From positions 10,752,012-10,816,011 of the forward strand of contig CM059623.1 of NCBI GenBank assembly GCA_030435675.1: a DNA stretch of 64,000 bases, in the 5' to 3' direction. Below, piece after piece: positions 33,758 to 45,835 of the stretch. The notes under the pieces were generated by a model, which was not told where the DNA came from, made no database searches, and saw only the letters and a list, made by a program, of their open reading frames with translations. Positions within the stretch are counted from its first letter, which is position 1. Each line of letters begins with the position of its first letter. Source of the DNA: Steinernema hermaphroditum. Taxonomy: Eukaryota; Nematoda; Chromadorea; Rhabditida; Steinernematidae. Made by a program: the position numbers and the translations under genes.

Positions 33758-33868
33758 ACCCTCTTCTCTCCATTCGAAAACTGTGTTGATTACCGTTAAG
33801 TGATAAATTGTGATGAACTTTATGTCAGCACCATGTAACACAACATAACTATGCTCTTCTTAATCTTT

Positions 33869-35198
33869 CTATCGGAGTCCGACGTTGAGACATTCGCGGG
33901 TGGGCCAGTTCACCTCTCCGAAGGTCTTGTCAAGGTCATACTCTTTGGCGACGTTCTTCATCGGCCGATCGGAGTTGAAGACGTCGTAGTCGTCCATGAG
34001 GAATCCCTTCGACTCCGCGAATACCGTAACCATCCGGACGGTGTCGGTCTTGCGGAAACGGCGAATGGCCGGCGGTTCGCCTGGGAAGTTGAATTTGAGG
34101 GTCACGATGTTGGCCTCCGAGGCGGGCGGTTCATCAGGCAGAGCCGCTTCCTGCTCTACCACGCGTTTCTCCTTCGCCGCTGCCTGGCGCTTCTCCTCGG
34201 CCTCTTCGGCTTCTAGCTTCGCCTGCGCTTCCCTAAAAGGCGTTCATGAGGGTGGGGATCTAAGAGAAAGCCTACTCTTTGGCTCGACGTTCTTCCTGAT
34301 CGGCTTTAAGAGACGCTTCGTATTCGGCCTGCTGAAGTTGACGCAGATTCTCGCGAGCTTGGCGTTCCCGATGCGCCTCGGCTTCGGACGACATAAAGGA
34401 GCGCATCTCACGGACGGTGATCTCCAGTTTGGAGAGGACGGAGTCGAGGGTGTCGTTGCCATAGACGAGTGCGGCCAGTTTGAAAGTGATCGTCTTCGTG
34501 CGGTTGACTAAAGCGATGAGTGGGAAATCGCTTTTTCTGGCGCGCTGGATGGCCATGCTGACATAGTCCAGCCCCTCATCCCTGAGGGCGTCGAAGAGGA
34601 TCTTCGCGTTCGCCTGCTGGGTGGTATCCCAACCGAAGGTGATGTAGTTCGCACCAAGGAACTCGGTGATCGGCGGCGAACACAGAATCTGGAGAGAAAT
34701 GCGGTTGGAGAGGAGTCGCTAAGTGTTTACCTCCTTGGCAAAATTATCGGCGTTCGGCGAATCGTCCCTGTGGACGTATATCGCGAGGGGGCGGCGCTCT
34801 TCGAAGGTCGGGTGCGACAGGGATTGCAATTTCGCGTCCTGTAGAGGTCCTGGGTAGAATAGTGGGTGCGTCTCGCCGTAGCGCGACTCGAAGATCATCG
34901 CGAAGTTGTCGAGCTTCTCCGCCAGCGACTCTTCTCCGTCGAACATGAGGGGAAGTCGGTCGTCGAGCGCCTCGACTTCCATGTCCTCGTCGTCGGACAG
35001 TTCCACGACTTCCGCCTCTTCCGGCTCGTCGTCGGCGTCGTCGAAGTCGACATCGCCGTCCTCTCCCTCGTCCGAAGGCATGTAGTCGTCATCTTCGGCG
35101 TCGTCGTCGAGGGCCACCACGGAGTCGTCGGAGTCGTCAGAGTCGTCGAGCACGACTACATCGTCGTCTTCCTCCTCAACTCTTCTCTTCGGAGGCAT
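33869..35198 (-). CDS. ubxn-3: FAF1-type UAS/UBX-domain protein (p97/CDC-48 cofactor)
   Basis: FAF1/UBXN-3 proteins recruit the p97/CDC-48 segregase, notably to unload the replisome (family knowledge). The start ATG is at 35198; TCGTTTCAG lies about 30 nt upstream. A very acidic, Asp/Glu/Ser-rich leader is followed by the UAS thioredoxin-like domain, beginning FESRYGETHPLFYPGPL and containing RRPLAIYVHRDDSPN. An Arg/Glu-rich coiled coil and a C-terminal UBX domain follow (TLKFNFPGEPPAIRRFRKTD). The first residue pair before the UBX turn is Phe-Pro-Gly rather than the canonical Phe-Pro-Arg at the p97-binding loop, so that loop is worth checking. The N-terminal UBA and ubiquitin-like domains of FAF1 are absent from this model. 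Confidence 0.82.
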
Positions 35199-35199
35199 G

Positions 35200-36375
35200 G
35201 TGCGGGACGGATCGAGGGACGACAGCAACTGAAACGAGTCCACTGATCTGGGGCCGTGAAAGGAATGGCTGATCTTCACACGTCGAAAGTGAATCTATCA
35301 GTCGCGGCGCTAACCGTTTCCATGTGGGACCGCGTTGGCTCCTTTGTACTGGGAGGGATGGCGAGTCGGAAAAGGGCATCCTAAGTGCAGCTCTTCCCGC
35401 CAAAAGGCACTTTCAGTGTTGCCGACAGACGAAGGCGTTGCTTTGGAATTGAGGATGTTACACAAGCTCTCAGAGTCTCCAAATTTCTATCCTTTCGAAA
35501 AACACAATTCAAATGGATTCATGATGATACAGTATACCGCAAAGATCAGTGTCCAGTGTTTTCGGTATGGTTTCACAATTGATTCGGAATAAACACCTGC
35601 TGGTCTTGGGGGTCAAAGAACTTTATTACAAAATTTGATTTACGATTTATATTCCCGAAAAAAATGGCTTACGCCGTGCAGGACGTCTTATAAATGCACA
35701 AAAAAGGATACAAATCACACCATAGTGGCTGATTTTCTTCTGATTTCGGTGGAGCCGTCGAATCCAAAATGGAATGCAGCGTTCCCATTAGTTTGTGCAG
35801 GCGTCGAAGTCATGAAGAGCTGAATCCTGTCGCGGCGATGGAATGCAGCGGGGTCATCTTCGGTTCAAACTGGCGGCGCAAACTTCGGAGTTGCAGCGGT
35901 TCTTCGGTGACTTGAGTGGCGGCATGGGTGGAGTCGGGCGGTCTTCTTGGCAAGACGTTGAAACTACATCTCCCTGGCCTTCTGGGAGCCGGGGCGATCA
36001 TTGCGCCACCACCGACGCTTACAAAATTCATTGAATTCAATTTTATACTTATGCTTGGCACTGAAAATGTTTATGGTTTATTAGAGACCACTGTTAAAAA
36101 CGCACATTTCAATGCTAGGGTACATTTTTAGCCACTTAATCTTATTCCCATCGATTGTCCACTGATACCGTAATGTACGGTCTTCTTTTTCCTTCTCACT
36201 CTATCCGGAAGTAGTGCGATGGTGTAGCTCAGCGGACAAAGTGGCAAGAAGGCTGATTCCGGATGACACGTAGCACATCGAACGAAGAGATCCCACGACA
36301 TCGGAGTTCCAGGGAATCTTCAGTTTGACGACGTAGGCGAAAAGCAGAATCCGATGGAGGAGCGATGGTGGGGGC
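35200..36375. other. intergenic with repeat fragments
   Basis: Contains two short segments repeated elsewhere in the window: ACGCCGTGCAGGACGTCTTA near 35670 (compare 60070), and TTCTGGGAGCCGGGGCGATC near 35978 (compare 58037). One minus-strand open frame is listed separately. Otherwise nothing is recognised. Confidence 0.45.
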
Positions 36376-36422
36376 GTGGCTGGCGGCGTAGAGTTCGATA
36401 ATGCAGCTATTCCCGTGTACAC
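36201..36422 (-). CDS. possible small hydrophobic protein, cut by the duplication boundary
   Basis: A 73-codon open frame divergent from the BTB gene, with a central hydrophobic stretch (about residues 25-60). No homology recognised and no clear acceptor upstream. The duplication starts at 36376, so unit 2 contains only the first 16 codons followed at once by a stop. It may be a chance frame. Confidence 0.25.
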   Translation of the reverse strand: MYTGIAALSNSTPPATPPPSLLHRILLFAYVVKLKIPWNSDVVGSLRSMCYVSSGISLLATLSAELHHRTTSG

Positions 36423-36526
36423 AAAGCTGGAGGTCTTATCATTGTGCGGTGTGTCGTCATTGTCAGCGAAAAGCGTGCGCGTGTTCGACGTTTGTAATCC
36501 GTGACCATTTGTTTTATTTTAGAGTG

Positions 36527-37957
36527 ATGAGCGCTGCAAACTCAGAAGGCAAAGTTAACCACGTCTGTGAATTGCTCAAGAACATAAGTGGTTTACTGGA
36601 AAATAGCGAAAATGCCGATGTCACTTTTCTCGTCGGAGAGGCCAAAATTCCTGCCCATCGGAACATACTTGCTTGCCAAAGTGAATATTTTAGGTTTGTC
36701 AGATTTTTTCCCGTGGTTTGTTCATGAACCTCTAGATCAATGTTATACGGTGGTTTGCGCGAAGGAAGCGAAAAGGAAGTTAAAATAAGAGATACGAACC
36801 CTGACACATTCCGTCGTCTTCTTCGGTACTTCTACACGAGGAAGCTGTCCTTAGGGCAAATGGAAATCGATGTGATTCTTGACCTTTTCAAACTTGCTCA
36901 TCTTTTCCAAGAAGAGAAGTTGCAGATGGAAATCGAGCTCTACCTCGAGGTTTCCACTCTCTGGCGACACTCTTCTCCTACTAATTTATGTTGTAGAGTC
37001 GAGTTTGCATCGAAAATTTTTATGAAATGCTGGACAACGCTAGCCTTTATTCTCTGCAAAAGTTGCTCAGCGCTTGCCTCACCTTTTCTGATGCGCATAC
37101 GGTAGAAGTCATTCAGTGTCATGACTTCATCACCGCGCCAATTGAACGTATCGAACAAATCTTGGCAAGGAATACCGTAACCGCACCGGAGATCGAGATT
37201 TTCAAGGCTGTGCAGAGATGGCTGGCCCAGCATATCATGGGCGAGAGAGAAAGAGTGCACTGGCATTTTGTATTTTACGAATCAAATGACCCTTTTCAGG
37301 ATCACAATGGAAAGGAGCGCATCTTGAAGCTGGTCCAACTGGCAATGATAGACGAGATGGGTCTTTTGACCACAGTCCGCGAGTCGAAACTTTTTGGACC
37401 CAACGACATACTCGACGCGCTCTCTGTCCAGAAAACAACAACTTTTGGAGCGCCCCGCATAGAATGTAATTTGAAAGCGTGACCTCGAAATGGCATTCAT
37501 TCGGCATTTTAGCTCCCACTGAGAATGTGGCCACCTTAGATAAAGGTGCATTGGTGATCACGGCTGATTATTCCTTCGCCTCAACACCTAACGTACTCAT
37601 CGACGGAAGCAGGACGTCCGTTAAACATCGAATTCCGAGTTCCGAAGGAATAACCGTTAAGCTGGGTCGCATTTACACCATCGGTGTGGTAGGATTCACT
37701 CTGTGGCATTTCTCTTGTGAAATCGACTACTCCTATTATGTTGAGACATCTATTGATGGACAAAAATGGACTAGAGTTGACAGGATGGTCGAACATCAAA
37801 GGCTAGTGGCTTCATGTGCCTATAATTATAGTCCACTTACAGATCAGAGCAAATTGTTAGATTTCCCGAGCATCCTGTCCGATATATTCGTGTTGTTGGG
37901 ACGGCATGCAGTGAAGGCGATGAGTTTTACATTAGTAGATTTCACTGTTTCTCGTAA
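36527..37957 (+). CDS. BTB-BACK-F5/8C protein, divergent BTBD9 paralogue (unit 1 copy)
   Basis: Six exons: 36527-36693, 36736-36949, 36997-37254, 37300-37465, 37513-37801 and 37843-37957, with 41-47 nt introns, coding for 402 aa. BTB domain: ADVTFLVGEAKIPAHRNIL then RSMLYGGLREGSEKEVKI. BACK domain: VTAPEIEIFKAVQRWL. One discoidin (F5/8C) domain begins NVATLDKGA and contains YYVETSIDGQKW and VRYIRVVGT. The last intron is GC-AG (AG|GCTAGT to TTACAG, 37802-37842). Without it the reading frame appears broken; with it, the canonical VRFPE-PVRYIR strand follows. Compared with the BTBD9 gene at 24-26 kb it lacks the second discoidin domain and the Ser-rich leader and is clearly diverged. Probably a CUL3 adaptor (family inference). 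Confidence 0.85.
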
Positions 37958-38099
37958 ACGACCATTTTCTTATCAGTTCTGAAGTTCTGAAGTAAATTGA
38001 ATCATGTTTCTGGTGCCACTTTCGCTGTATGTGGAGTCCTTATCTTTTGACGTAAACGCGCGCGTACTGCGACTCTCCCTCTCTCGTTTTTTACTTCCT

Positions 38100-38249
38100 A
38101 TTGCTGCCACTCAATGCAGCGAGCTCAACACAGTTCCATTCGCACAGATTGAGTTTCTTCTAAATCGACGGCCACTCGATGTTCCCGAAATAATAATCTT
38201 CGAAGTCGTGAAGAATTGGGTCGCCCACAATCAAAACGTACAGTTGTGA
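38100..38249 (+). pseudogene. BACK-domain fragment of a third BTBD9-like gene (unit 1)
   Basis: One open stretch contains NTVPFAQIEFLLNRRPLDVP and then EIIIFEVVKNWVAHN, matching the BACK-domain helix around EI-IFEA---W in the two BTBD9-like genes. No BTB or discoidin exons lie at the right distance. It reads as a relic exon. Confidence 0.6.
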
Positions 38250-38259
38250 ACAAGTCCAA

Positions 38260-39420
38260 GGAGTTTGAAGAGGATTGCGAAAAGTCCCTTTCTCCACCTT
38301 TATAGATTTCAGTTAACTTTCACTTCACACCGTGCACTTCCGAAAGAGGCACGATCGACTTACAAGATAAAAACCCTCGCTCAATCTATTGTGAACACTG
38401 AGTAAAGATGAAATATAGTGAATTCACTTGACATGCAAATGCGGCGCCCCTCGAGCGTGAGGTTCGTACAAAGTAGAAAGAAACGAACCATTTTCTATAC
38501 GGTTTCGATGAAATCTCGCTTAAGCTACACGTTGAGGCAATTACGAAGCTGTTATTTGTATTTAGCGAATCCGGAATTTCCGAGAACGATAAAAAACAGT
38601 GTAAAATGGCACGCAAAAAGAACTATGTAAAGGAGAGTCGCTCCACAGTAACAATAACTGTTCCGCTCCCTTCGTTTTGAGACCTTTGAGTTGAGCTTTG
38701 AACCCAAAAGACAGAGCTCAAAATTCTCACAGCCGGCTATCATAAGAGGACTCTGAGGAAAACCAATTCCACCGTAGAGCAGTTTAAACGTCTGCCATTC
38801 ATGACCTTTCTAGGAAATAAATGTCCAAACAATCATCTCGTCATGACTTCTTTTTTAAGTACCCTAAGTTAGCCGTACAACCGCTACAGGTAATTTCTTA
38901 CATTCCGACGCCTTTCAAGCTGGGAACCAGATGGGAACCAGGCTGATATTATCAGTGAAACTTCGAATGCCGAATGATAATCATTGTGTGAACGCCACGT
39001 TCGATGTGAACCGAGGTAGCAAATAAATATATATGAATCACATCTTTTCCGCCACTGCCCTCTTCATTAAACAAAGCGTCGGCTATTCTACTCAATTTTC
39101 AAGTACTCTTCCTGTACGGACGCTGGAGTGGCATAAAGAAAGTATTTATTGCTTTCTCTTATAAATTGAAAAAGTGTACAGACGAGTTAGAATATTAAAA
39201 AACGGAACATTCGAATCTTTAGAACCAGTCGTTGCAGTGCCAAGTTCGTTGTGCTCCATGCAGTTTTCGTTGTGGGCGAGGTCATCCGGCTGGTCTAGAA
39301 AGGAACATTAGTCCGAAGCCGTTCTGAATGGGCTTCCATTTTCCACTTTCCCTCTTGTGATTTATCTTCTACTCGCAAAATGGATACTCAAAATATGCAC
39401 AAAGCTTGTCTCTGGATATG
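38260..39420. other. intergenic between BTB gene and MAP3K 3' end (also 45846-47006)
   Basis: AT-rich, no supported gene. On the minus strand AATAAA at 39422-39427 (unit 2: 47008-47013) probably ends the MAP3K transcript, giving a 3' UTR of about 480 nt. Confidence 0.45.
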
Positions 39421-39910
39421 CTTTATTTGAACGTGCTCTTAGAGTATCTACAGAAATTGAAGGGAATTTACAGTGAGGCATGTGCTAGCGCGACGGCGTA
39501 TCGAATCTCGACTTTCGAATAGATTTGTACGGAACAACTGAGTGGGGCGATCACAGACAGAGAGAGAGAGAAATGATTCAGCGAGATAGAACTCTGCGGA
39601 ACTTGAAAGAAAGCGTTAGAAGTATAGTACCCTATTGCGAACATCACATTATGCACCTTGTGGGAAGAGGAAGTGTGGAAGGCTATTTACAGAAAGGTCG
39701 ATATTATGCGTATTTACAAATCGGCGAGAGACTCGTGACTGGAGAAGCCCATCGGGCTGAAATATTCGGACTCAACGGTGGACGACGCCGACTCGAGGCC
39801 TTTGCGGAGATTGGAGCGACTCTGGCGGTAGTGGAGGATGTGGCGCCAGATGCGGCACGCTATGCCTCCCCTGAAAAGGCTGTTTACTTCAGGGCTTTCC
39901 CTCAGTCCAC

Positions 39911-42900
39911 CTACTTGACTCCCAGTCCCAGAATCTCCTCCCTGGTGACGAAGTCGAGCATGTCCTTCTTGGTGTATTGCTCTTCTGTCATCTTACAAAT
40001 GGAAACGTCGTCCACGTCCAGGGACTTCAGCCACTCGATGAGCTCCGCATCGCCACCGTTGACGAATCCTTGGTCGCTGGCCGTAGAAGGACTACTTTTG
40101 GTGTTCAGAAGCTTCACTGTCCCATCCATCTGACTGGGCGAGATGGGCAAGAAGCCGGAACTGCCCGCCTCGTCGCTCATCGACGGCAGAAGATGGCAGA
40201 TGTTGGCGGTGTCGCTGGAGGCGATGAACTCGGTCAGCCTCTCCAGGCGCATTCTCTTATCCATCAGCGTCGCCTGGAGGAGCTCCTTGAATTCGCGTTC
40301 CACGGAGAGAAGCTCCTCGAAGAGACGTTTGTTCTGTTCGGTGAGCGACTTGAGCTGTTTCCGCGACTCGCTGTTGATGGCGCCGTCGCTGCCGCCGCCG
40401 ATGCTCCCGCGCACTCCGTTCAGGCACTGAAGGCTGCCGGAGCCATCGAGGTCGGGTGGAGGGGCGCTGTTCGGACGACTGTCCACGGTGGAGTGTTCGC
40501 TGTGGGAGCCGGCGAGGTCTCGGGACCGTTTTGAGTCCTGTACCGAGAGAAGGGCCAGCAGATCTTAAATGGTCATTGCTGACAGATAGATCGCTTTTGG
40601 AGGCTTAAGCTTGACATGGACCTATTTTTTAACCAATCATGTCCACTTCCTATACTAGTACTCTTTACAAAACGAACCTGGAGACAGGAACGAAAGCGCC
40701 GTTTGGACGGCACTCCTGATCAAGTTGTCCAGGGCGAACATCCAGTGGGGCTTGATGCTCTGGAGCCTGAGAGTCGGCTGGATGGCGTCGGAGAAGATGT
40801 AGAGGGCGTTGTTGAGTTGCGACAGGGCGGAGGGATCGTAGTCCAGCTGCGCCTTGAGGGACTCGATGGCGTTCTGCAGGCCCCGGGGCTCCTTGCTGTG
40901 GATGAAGTCGCGCATGCCGAAGAGGAGCGTTTCAAGCATCTCTGTGGTCACGGCGATCTCCTGACATGGCGGCAGTTCTGTCTGCATGCGCTTGTGCCAC
41001 GCCTCGACGATCTGACTACGGTACTCGGACATGAAGGAGGAGAGAGTGGTGCGCCGTTCGGAGTCCTTCTTGAGGGTGAAGAAGCGGTTGGACATGCTGC
41101 TGTCGTCGGAAGTGGTCCGATTCAGCGAGCCGAGCCCGAGGCCCAGAGGGGCCGGGCCACTGCCGCTGGTGGACTGGAAGGTGGCGAAGGACTGGATGGA
41201 GGAGGAGGACATCCCGGAATGCGAAAGGGAGACGCCGAGGGAGGGGCTCGCGGTCAGAGGCGTGTGCACGTGGTTTTCCTCGGCCACTTGTGGGCTGAAA
41301 TGAGACGAATAGACGCTGCTTTGCTGTCTATTAGACAGTTAGTCATCGTGACAGAGAGAGCCATTTTGCTTGTCATGGCTTCTGGGAGCGGCTTATGCAT
41401 GGTTTTACAGTGATTCACGCTGTGAATTTGAGGGCGATTTGATCAGAAAAATGGCTGAGAAACGTTTCCCATGCAAAACACAGCCCTAATAGGAAAAGGA
41501 GATGAACTCACCTCGACGGTTGGGAGAGATGGAATGTGCACGGACTAATCGAGCGATTGCTCAGGTTATCTCCTGTATTCGTGTCGGGAGCCTGGGAGAT
41601 CAGCAAGTGGAGCTTTTCCCCAGTCCGTTGCCGGTTCGAACGTCGCGTTTCTGAAGCACCGAAGTTTAGGGCTACGGTAGGGGGGAGTAATGCTTCTGGC
41701 AGGGAAGGACGACTTACTTTTTCCGCTCGAGACCTGCGTTTGAGAGAGCGAGGTCTCCTTGACTGTGTTCGTCTCCTTAGCAGCAGCGTTCATCGTGCTA
41801 AGGCCCATCCCACTCATGTGGGAACTAGAGCGTTGGATTTCTGAAAGGAATGGTGATCTTCTCATCTCGAAATTTTTGAGTTTTCTTTTCGTTGCAAGGT
41901 AAAATACAAAATATTTAAAGATAAGTCCTCACCACGATTGTGTTTGCCGCCGTCGATGTGTTTTTTGTTCATACTGCCACTGCGATTCCTGGAAAACACG
42001 CTAAATACACAAAATTGAGCATCAGCAGGTGAGAGCCGAAGGCGTAAGAGGACAGCAAGCAGCCAGGCGAAGCGACGAACGGACGAAACTTACGAGTGGT
42101 GGACGTACTGCTGGATGAAGATGTCCTGCAGGAGTTGCGCGGCCGTCGGTCTCTTCACCGGGTCCGGCTCGAAGCAGCTTCGGATGAAGCGCGAGGCGCG
42201 TTCACTCAGCGGTGGGATCGGAGGATGCGCCTTGAACATGCCCACTTTGAACATGGCCGCCTGGGGAGAGCCGAGCTCGACGAAGGGAGGTCGGCCCGTG
42301 GCCATCTCGATCATCGTGCAGCCGAAGCTCCAGATGTCGGCGGGGGCGCCGTACCCGCGTTGGCCGTGGTCGATCACTTCGGGGGCCATGTACTGCAGGG
42401 TGCCTGGAAACGGGGAACTTTTCGTGAATTTCATGTAAATACGAAGTTCTTCTCAAGGGTGTTTTTGTTTCCAAATGATGAAGTGACCGTACACGTAAAG
42501 TACCTGACTATTTTAAGACATTTCTCACAGAGTGCAAAACAGATCACCGTGAACGAATTAAGATCGAAAACACGGGAATAGGGAAAGTGCAGGTTCGATG
42601 AGATACCAGTGCAGCTACATCAAAAACACTCACCAGCAAAGGTCTCCGTGACGGGATTCAGCCCGGCCAGCCTCTTGCAAGTTCCGAAATCGGAGATCTT
42701 GCAGACGCCGCTGTAGGTGTTGACCAAGACGTTGTCTCCCTTGATGTCCCTGTGGACGATCTTCTGCTCGTGAAGGTACTTGAGACCCTCGAGAATCTGC
42801 CGTCCATAAATGGACATCGTCTGCTCGTTGTCCAGCGGTCCCCACTTGGAGCGGAGTAGCGAACTGAGGGAGCCTCCGGGCACCTGCTCCATGAAGATCA

Positions 42901-43055
42901 AGAAGATGTCGTTGCCGGTCTCCTGCTTCAGAAGCTTCGAGCCGAGGTACTGCACGATGTTCTGGTGGGAGAGGGTGGAGTGGAGCTGGATCTCCTCCAT
43001 CAGCGGCTGCACCTCCTCCTCGTTCTTGACCTCCACCTCCTTGACGACGATCGAC
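39911..43055 (-). pseudogene. orphan 3' half of the ASK-type MAP3K gene (unit 1)
   Basis: Copy of the MAP3K exons from the catalytic-Lys exon (43055) to the stop (39911). It contains VVKEVEV (Lys), [19 protein letters not shown], the APE motif as MAPEVIDHG, the C-terminal regulatory region and the SAM-like end. It lacks the exon with the glycine loop, all regulatory domains and a promoter. Upstream on the minus strand lies unit 2, whose MAP3K transcript ends about 4 kb earlier, so it is not expected to be expressed as a normal kinase. If the duplication is an assembly error, this locus does not exist. Confidence 0.75.
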
Positions 43056-43065
43056 CTGAACGTGG

Positions 43066-43870
43066 ATTCATCGTGATTGTAGCTTTGGAGGGGGTGGAAG
43101 ACCTCCGAAGCGAGGCGATTTAATTATAGGTGATGCAATTACGAAAGCCAATTATTCGTCGTTTGTTTGTGCAGCTCTAATGATGTCGCTTTCCTGGGAA
43201 TAGTAACAGAAAAACGCTATGTACATAAAAATGGCTGACTTTTGACTTTTTGTTTGCGCATGCTGAAGGTACGAAAGTTATTTTGGGGAACTGACGTTGA
43301 GAAAGTAAGTGTGAGAATGAAAATAAACACAACTTTTCATCGAAGAGTGGGGCTAAGGGACCTGGAAAAGGATAACTGCTTGGTTTGGGGGGTCTTCTAC
43401 GGTTCTTTGCTGAGGATGGTGAGCCTATGCTGGTTCAATTTGGATGCTTTAGATCCCTTTCAGGAGAGTCTACTGGCTTGCGCTTGACATTCGTGTTGTG
43501 TTTAGTTATGGACACTTAGAAATCTACGCAAAATGACAAAGTAGATGTCTCTTTCATGATGACAAAGATGCTATTATGACGTGGCGCCTCTGGCAAGTCG
43601 CATAAACCGATATAATGCCAAACTCTTGAAAGGTTACTTTTTTGCGGTTACGCATCTCATACGTCGTTTTTTTTGCATTAAAACGATTCCCAGTTATGAC
43701 CACTCCATAAGATTTATCGCTTTGTTGCCGAACGTATGACATTTTTAGGTCATCCGGGCGTGCGTCGCCAATGTGCACTTTCACACGCGCATAAACTAAA
43801 TATTCGCGCGAAATATATCTCGTCTTCATTTATCAAACGACAGAAAACGTTTTTTGATCTATCGCTTTTC
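43066..43870. other. MAP3K intron-derived sequence (unit 1)
   Basis: Corresponds to the large MAP3K intron in unit 2 (50652-51456). Short open frames only; nothing recognised. Confidence 0.4.
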
Positions 43871-43876
43871 AGCGTC

Positions 43877-43921
43877 ATGGAAAACGACTCGGACTCTCGA
43901 TGCCCTACACGCATGACTATG
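43877..43921 (+). pseudogene. orphan first exon of the nested 72-aa gene (unit 1)
   Basis: Identical to exon 1 at 51463-51507, with TTTTCAG before the ATG and a GGTAAG donor. The duplication ends at 43961, inside the intron, so no second exon follows. A transcript could only continue into unit 2. Confidence 0.8.
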
Positions 43922-44112
43922 GTAAGAAAAGCCATCATCGGTTAATTCTATGGCCATTTAAGTGGCTGGCGGCGTAGAGTTCGATAATGCAGCTATTCCC
44001 GTGTACACAAAGCTGGAGGTCTTATCATTGTGCGGTGTGTCGTCATTGTCAGCGAAAAGCGTGCGCGTGTTCGACGTTTGTAATCCGTGACCATTTGTTT
44101 TATTTTAGAGTG

Positions 44113-45543
44113 ATGAGCGCTGCAAACTCAGAAGGCAAAGTTAACCACGTCTGTGAATTGCTCAAGAACATAAGTGGTTTACTGGAAAATAGCGAAAATG
44201 CCGATGTCACTTTTCTCGTCGGAGAGGCCAAAATTCCTGCCCATCGGAACATACTTGCTTGCCAAAGTGAATATTTTAGGTTTGTCAGATTTTTTCCCGT
44301 GGTTTGTTCATGAACCTCTAGATCAATGTTATACGGTGGTTTGCGCGAAGGAAGCGAAAAGGAAGTTAAAATAAGAGATACGAACCCTGACACATTCCGT
44401 CGTCTTCTTCGGTACTTCTACACGAGGAAGCTGTCCTTAGGGCAAATGGAAATCGATGTGATTCTTGACCTTTTCAAACTTGCTCATCTTTTCCAAGAAG
44501 AGAAGTTGCAGATGGAAATCGAGCTCTACCTCGAGGTTTCCACTCTCTGGCGACACTCTTCTCCTACTAATTTATGTTGTAGAGTCGAGTTTGCATCGAA
44601 AATTTTTATGAAATGCTGGACAACGCTAGCCTTTATTCTCTGCAAAAGTTGCTCAGCGCTTGCCTCACCTTTTCTGATGCGCATACGGTAGAAGTCATTC
44701 AGTGTCATGACTTCATCACCGCGCCAATTGAACGTATCGAACAAATCTTGGCAAGGAATACCGTAACCGCACCGGAGATCGAGATTTTCAAGGCTGTGCA
44801 GAGATGGCTGGCCCAGCATATCATGGGCGAGAGAGAAAGAGTGCACTGGCATTTTGTATTTTACGAATCAAATGACCCTTTTCAGGATCACAATGGAAAG
44901 GAGCGCATCTTGAAGCTGGTCCAACTGGCAATGATAGACGAGATGGGTCTTTTGACCACAGTCCGCGAGTCGAAACTTTTTGGACCCAACGACATACTCG
45001 ACGCGCTCTCTGTCCAGAAAACAACAACTTTTGGAGCGCCCCGCATAGAATGTAATTTGAAAGCGTGACCTCGAAATGGCATTCATTCGGCATTTTAGCT
45101 CCCACTGAGAATGTGGCCACCTTAGATAAAGGTGCATTGGTGATCACGGCTGATTATTCCTTCGCCTCAACACCTAACGTACTCATCGACGGAAGCAGGA
45201 CGTCCGTTAAACATCGAATTCCGAGTTCCGAAGGAATAACCGTTAAGCTGGGTCGCATTTACACCATCGGTGTGGTAGGATTCACTCTGTGGCATTTCTC
45301 TTGTGAAATCGACTACTCCTATTATGTTGAGACATCTATTGATGGACAAAAATGGACTAGAGTTGACAGGATGGTCGAACATCAAAGGCTAGTGGCTTCA
45401 TGTGCCTATAATTATAGTCCACTTACAGATCAGAGCAAATTGTTAGATTTCCCGAGCATCCTGTCCGATATATTCGTGTTGTTGGGACGGCATGCAGTGA
45501 AGGCGATGAGTTTTACATTAGTAGATTTCACTGTTTCTCGTAA
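44113..45543 (+). CDS. BTB-BACK-F5/8C protein, divergent BTBD9 paralogue (unit 2 copy)
   Basis: Same sequence as the gene at 36527-37957; exons shifted by 7,586 (44113-44279, 44322-44535, 44583-44840, 44886-45051, 45099-45387, 45429-45543). Only about 150 bp of upstream sequence is shared with unit 1, then the MAP3K intron sequence begins, so the two copies, if real, differ in their promoters. Confidence 0.85.
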
Positions 45544-45685
45544 ACGACCATTTTCTTATCAGTTCTGAAGTTCTGAAGTAAATTGAATCATGTTTCTGGT
45601 GCCACTTTCGCTGTATGTGGAGTCCTTATCTTTTGACGTAAACGCGCGCGTACTGCGACTCTCCCTCTCTCGTTTTTTACTTCCT

Positions 45686-45835
45686 ATTGCTGCCACTCAA
45701 TGCAGCGAGCTCAACACAGTTCCATTCGCACAGATTGAGTTTCTTCTAAATCGACGGCCACTCGATGTTCCCGAAATAATAATCTTCGAAGTCGTGAAGA
45801 ATTGGGTCGCCCACAATCAAAACGTACAGTTGTGA
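45686..45835 (+). pseudogene. BACK-domain fragment of a third BTBD9-like gene (unit 2)
   Basis: Second copy of the relic at 38100-38249. Confidence 0.6.

Larger units (their letters stand above)
36376..43961. repeat. tandem duplication, unit 1 (7,586 bp)
   Basis: Matches 43962-51547 at a constant offset of 7,586. All open frames inside have the same lengths and translations and I saw no substitution or indel. Left flank base C (36375) differs from A (43961). No microhomology at the join. Confidence 0.95.

Noticed and set aside
36205..36240. tRNA-like GGTGTAGCTCAGCGGA stretch
   Set aside because: Only a D-arm-like piece; no anticodon arm, T-arm or acceptor pairing.
37843..37982. Apparent frameshift at the end of the BTB gene, with an open frame running on to 37982
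   Set aside because: A GC-AG intron at 37802-37842 restores the conserved discoidin strands and ends at 37957.
40616..41413. 265-codon plus-strand open frame (and its copy at 48202)
   Set aside because: Antisense shadow of the MAP3K C-terminal domain exon.
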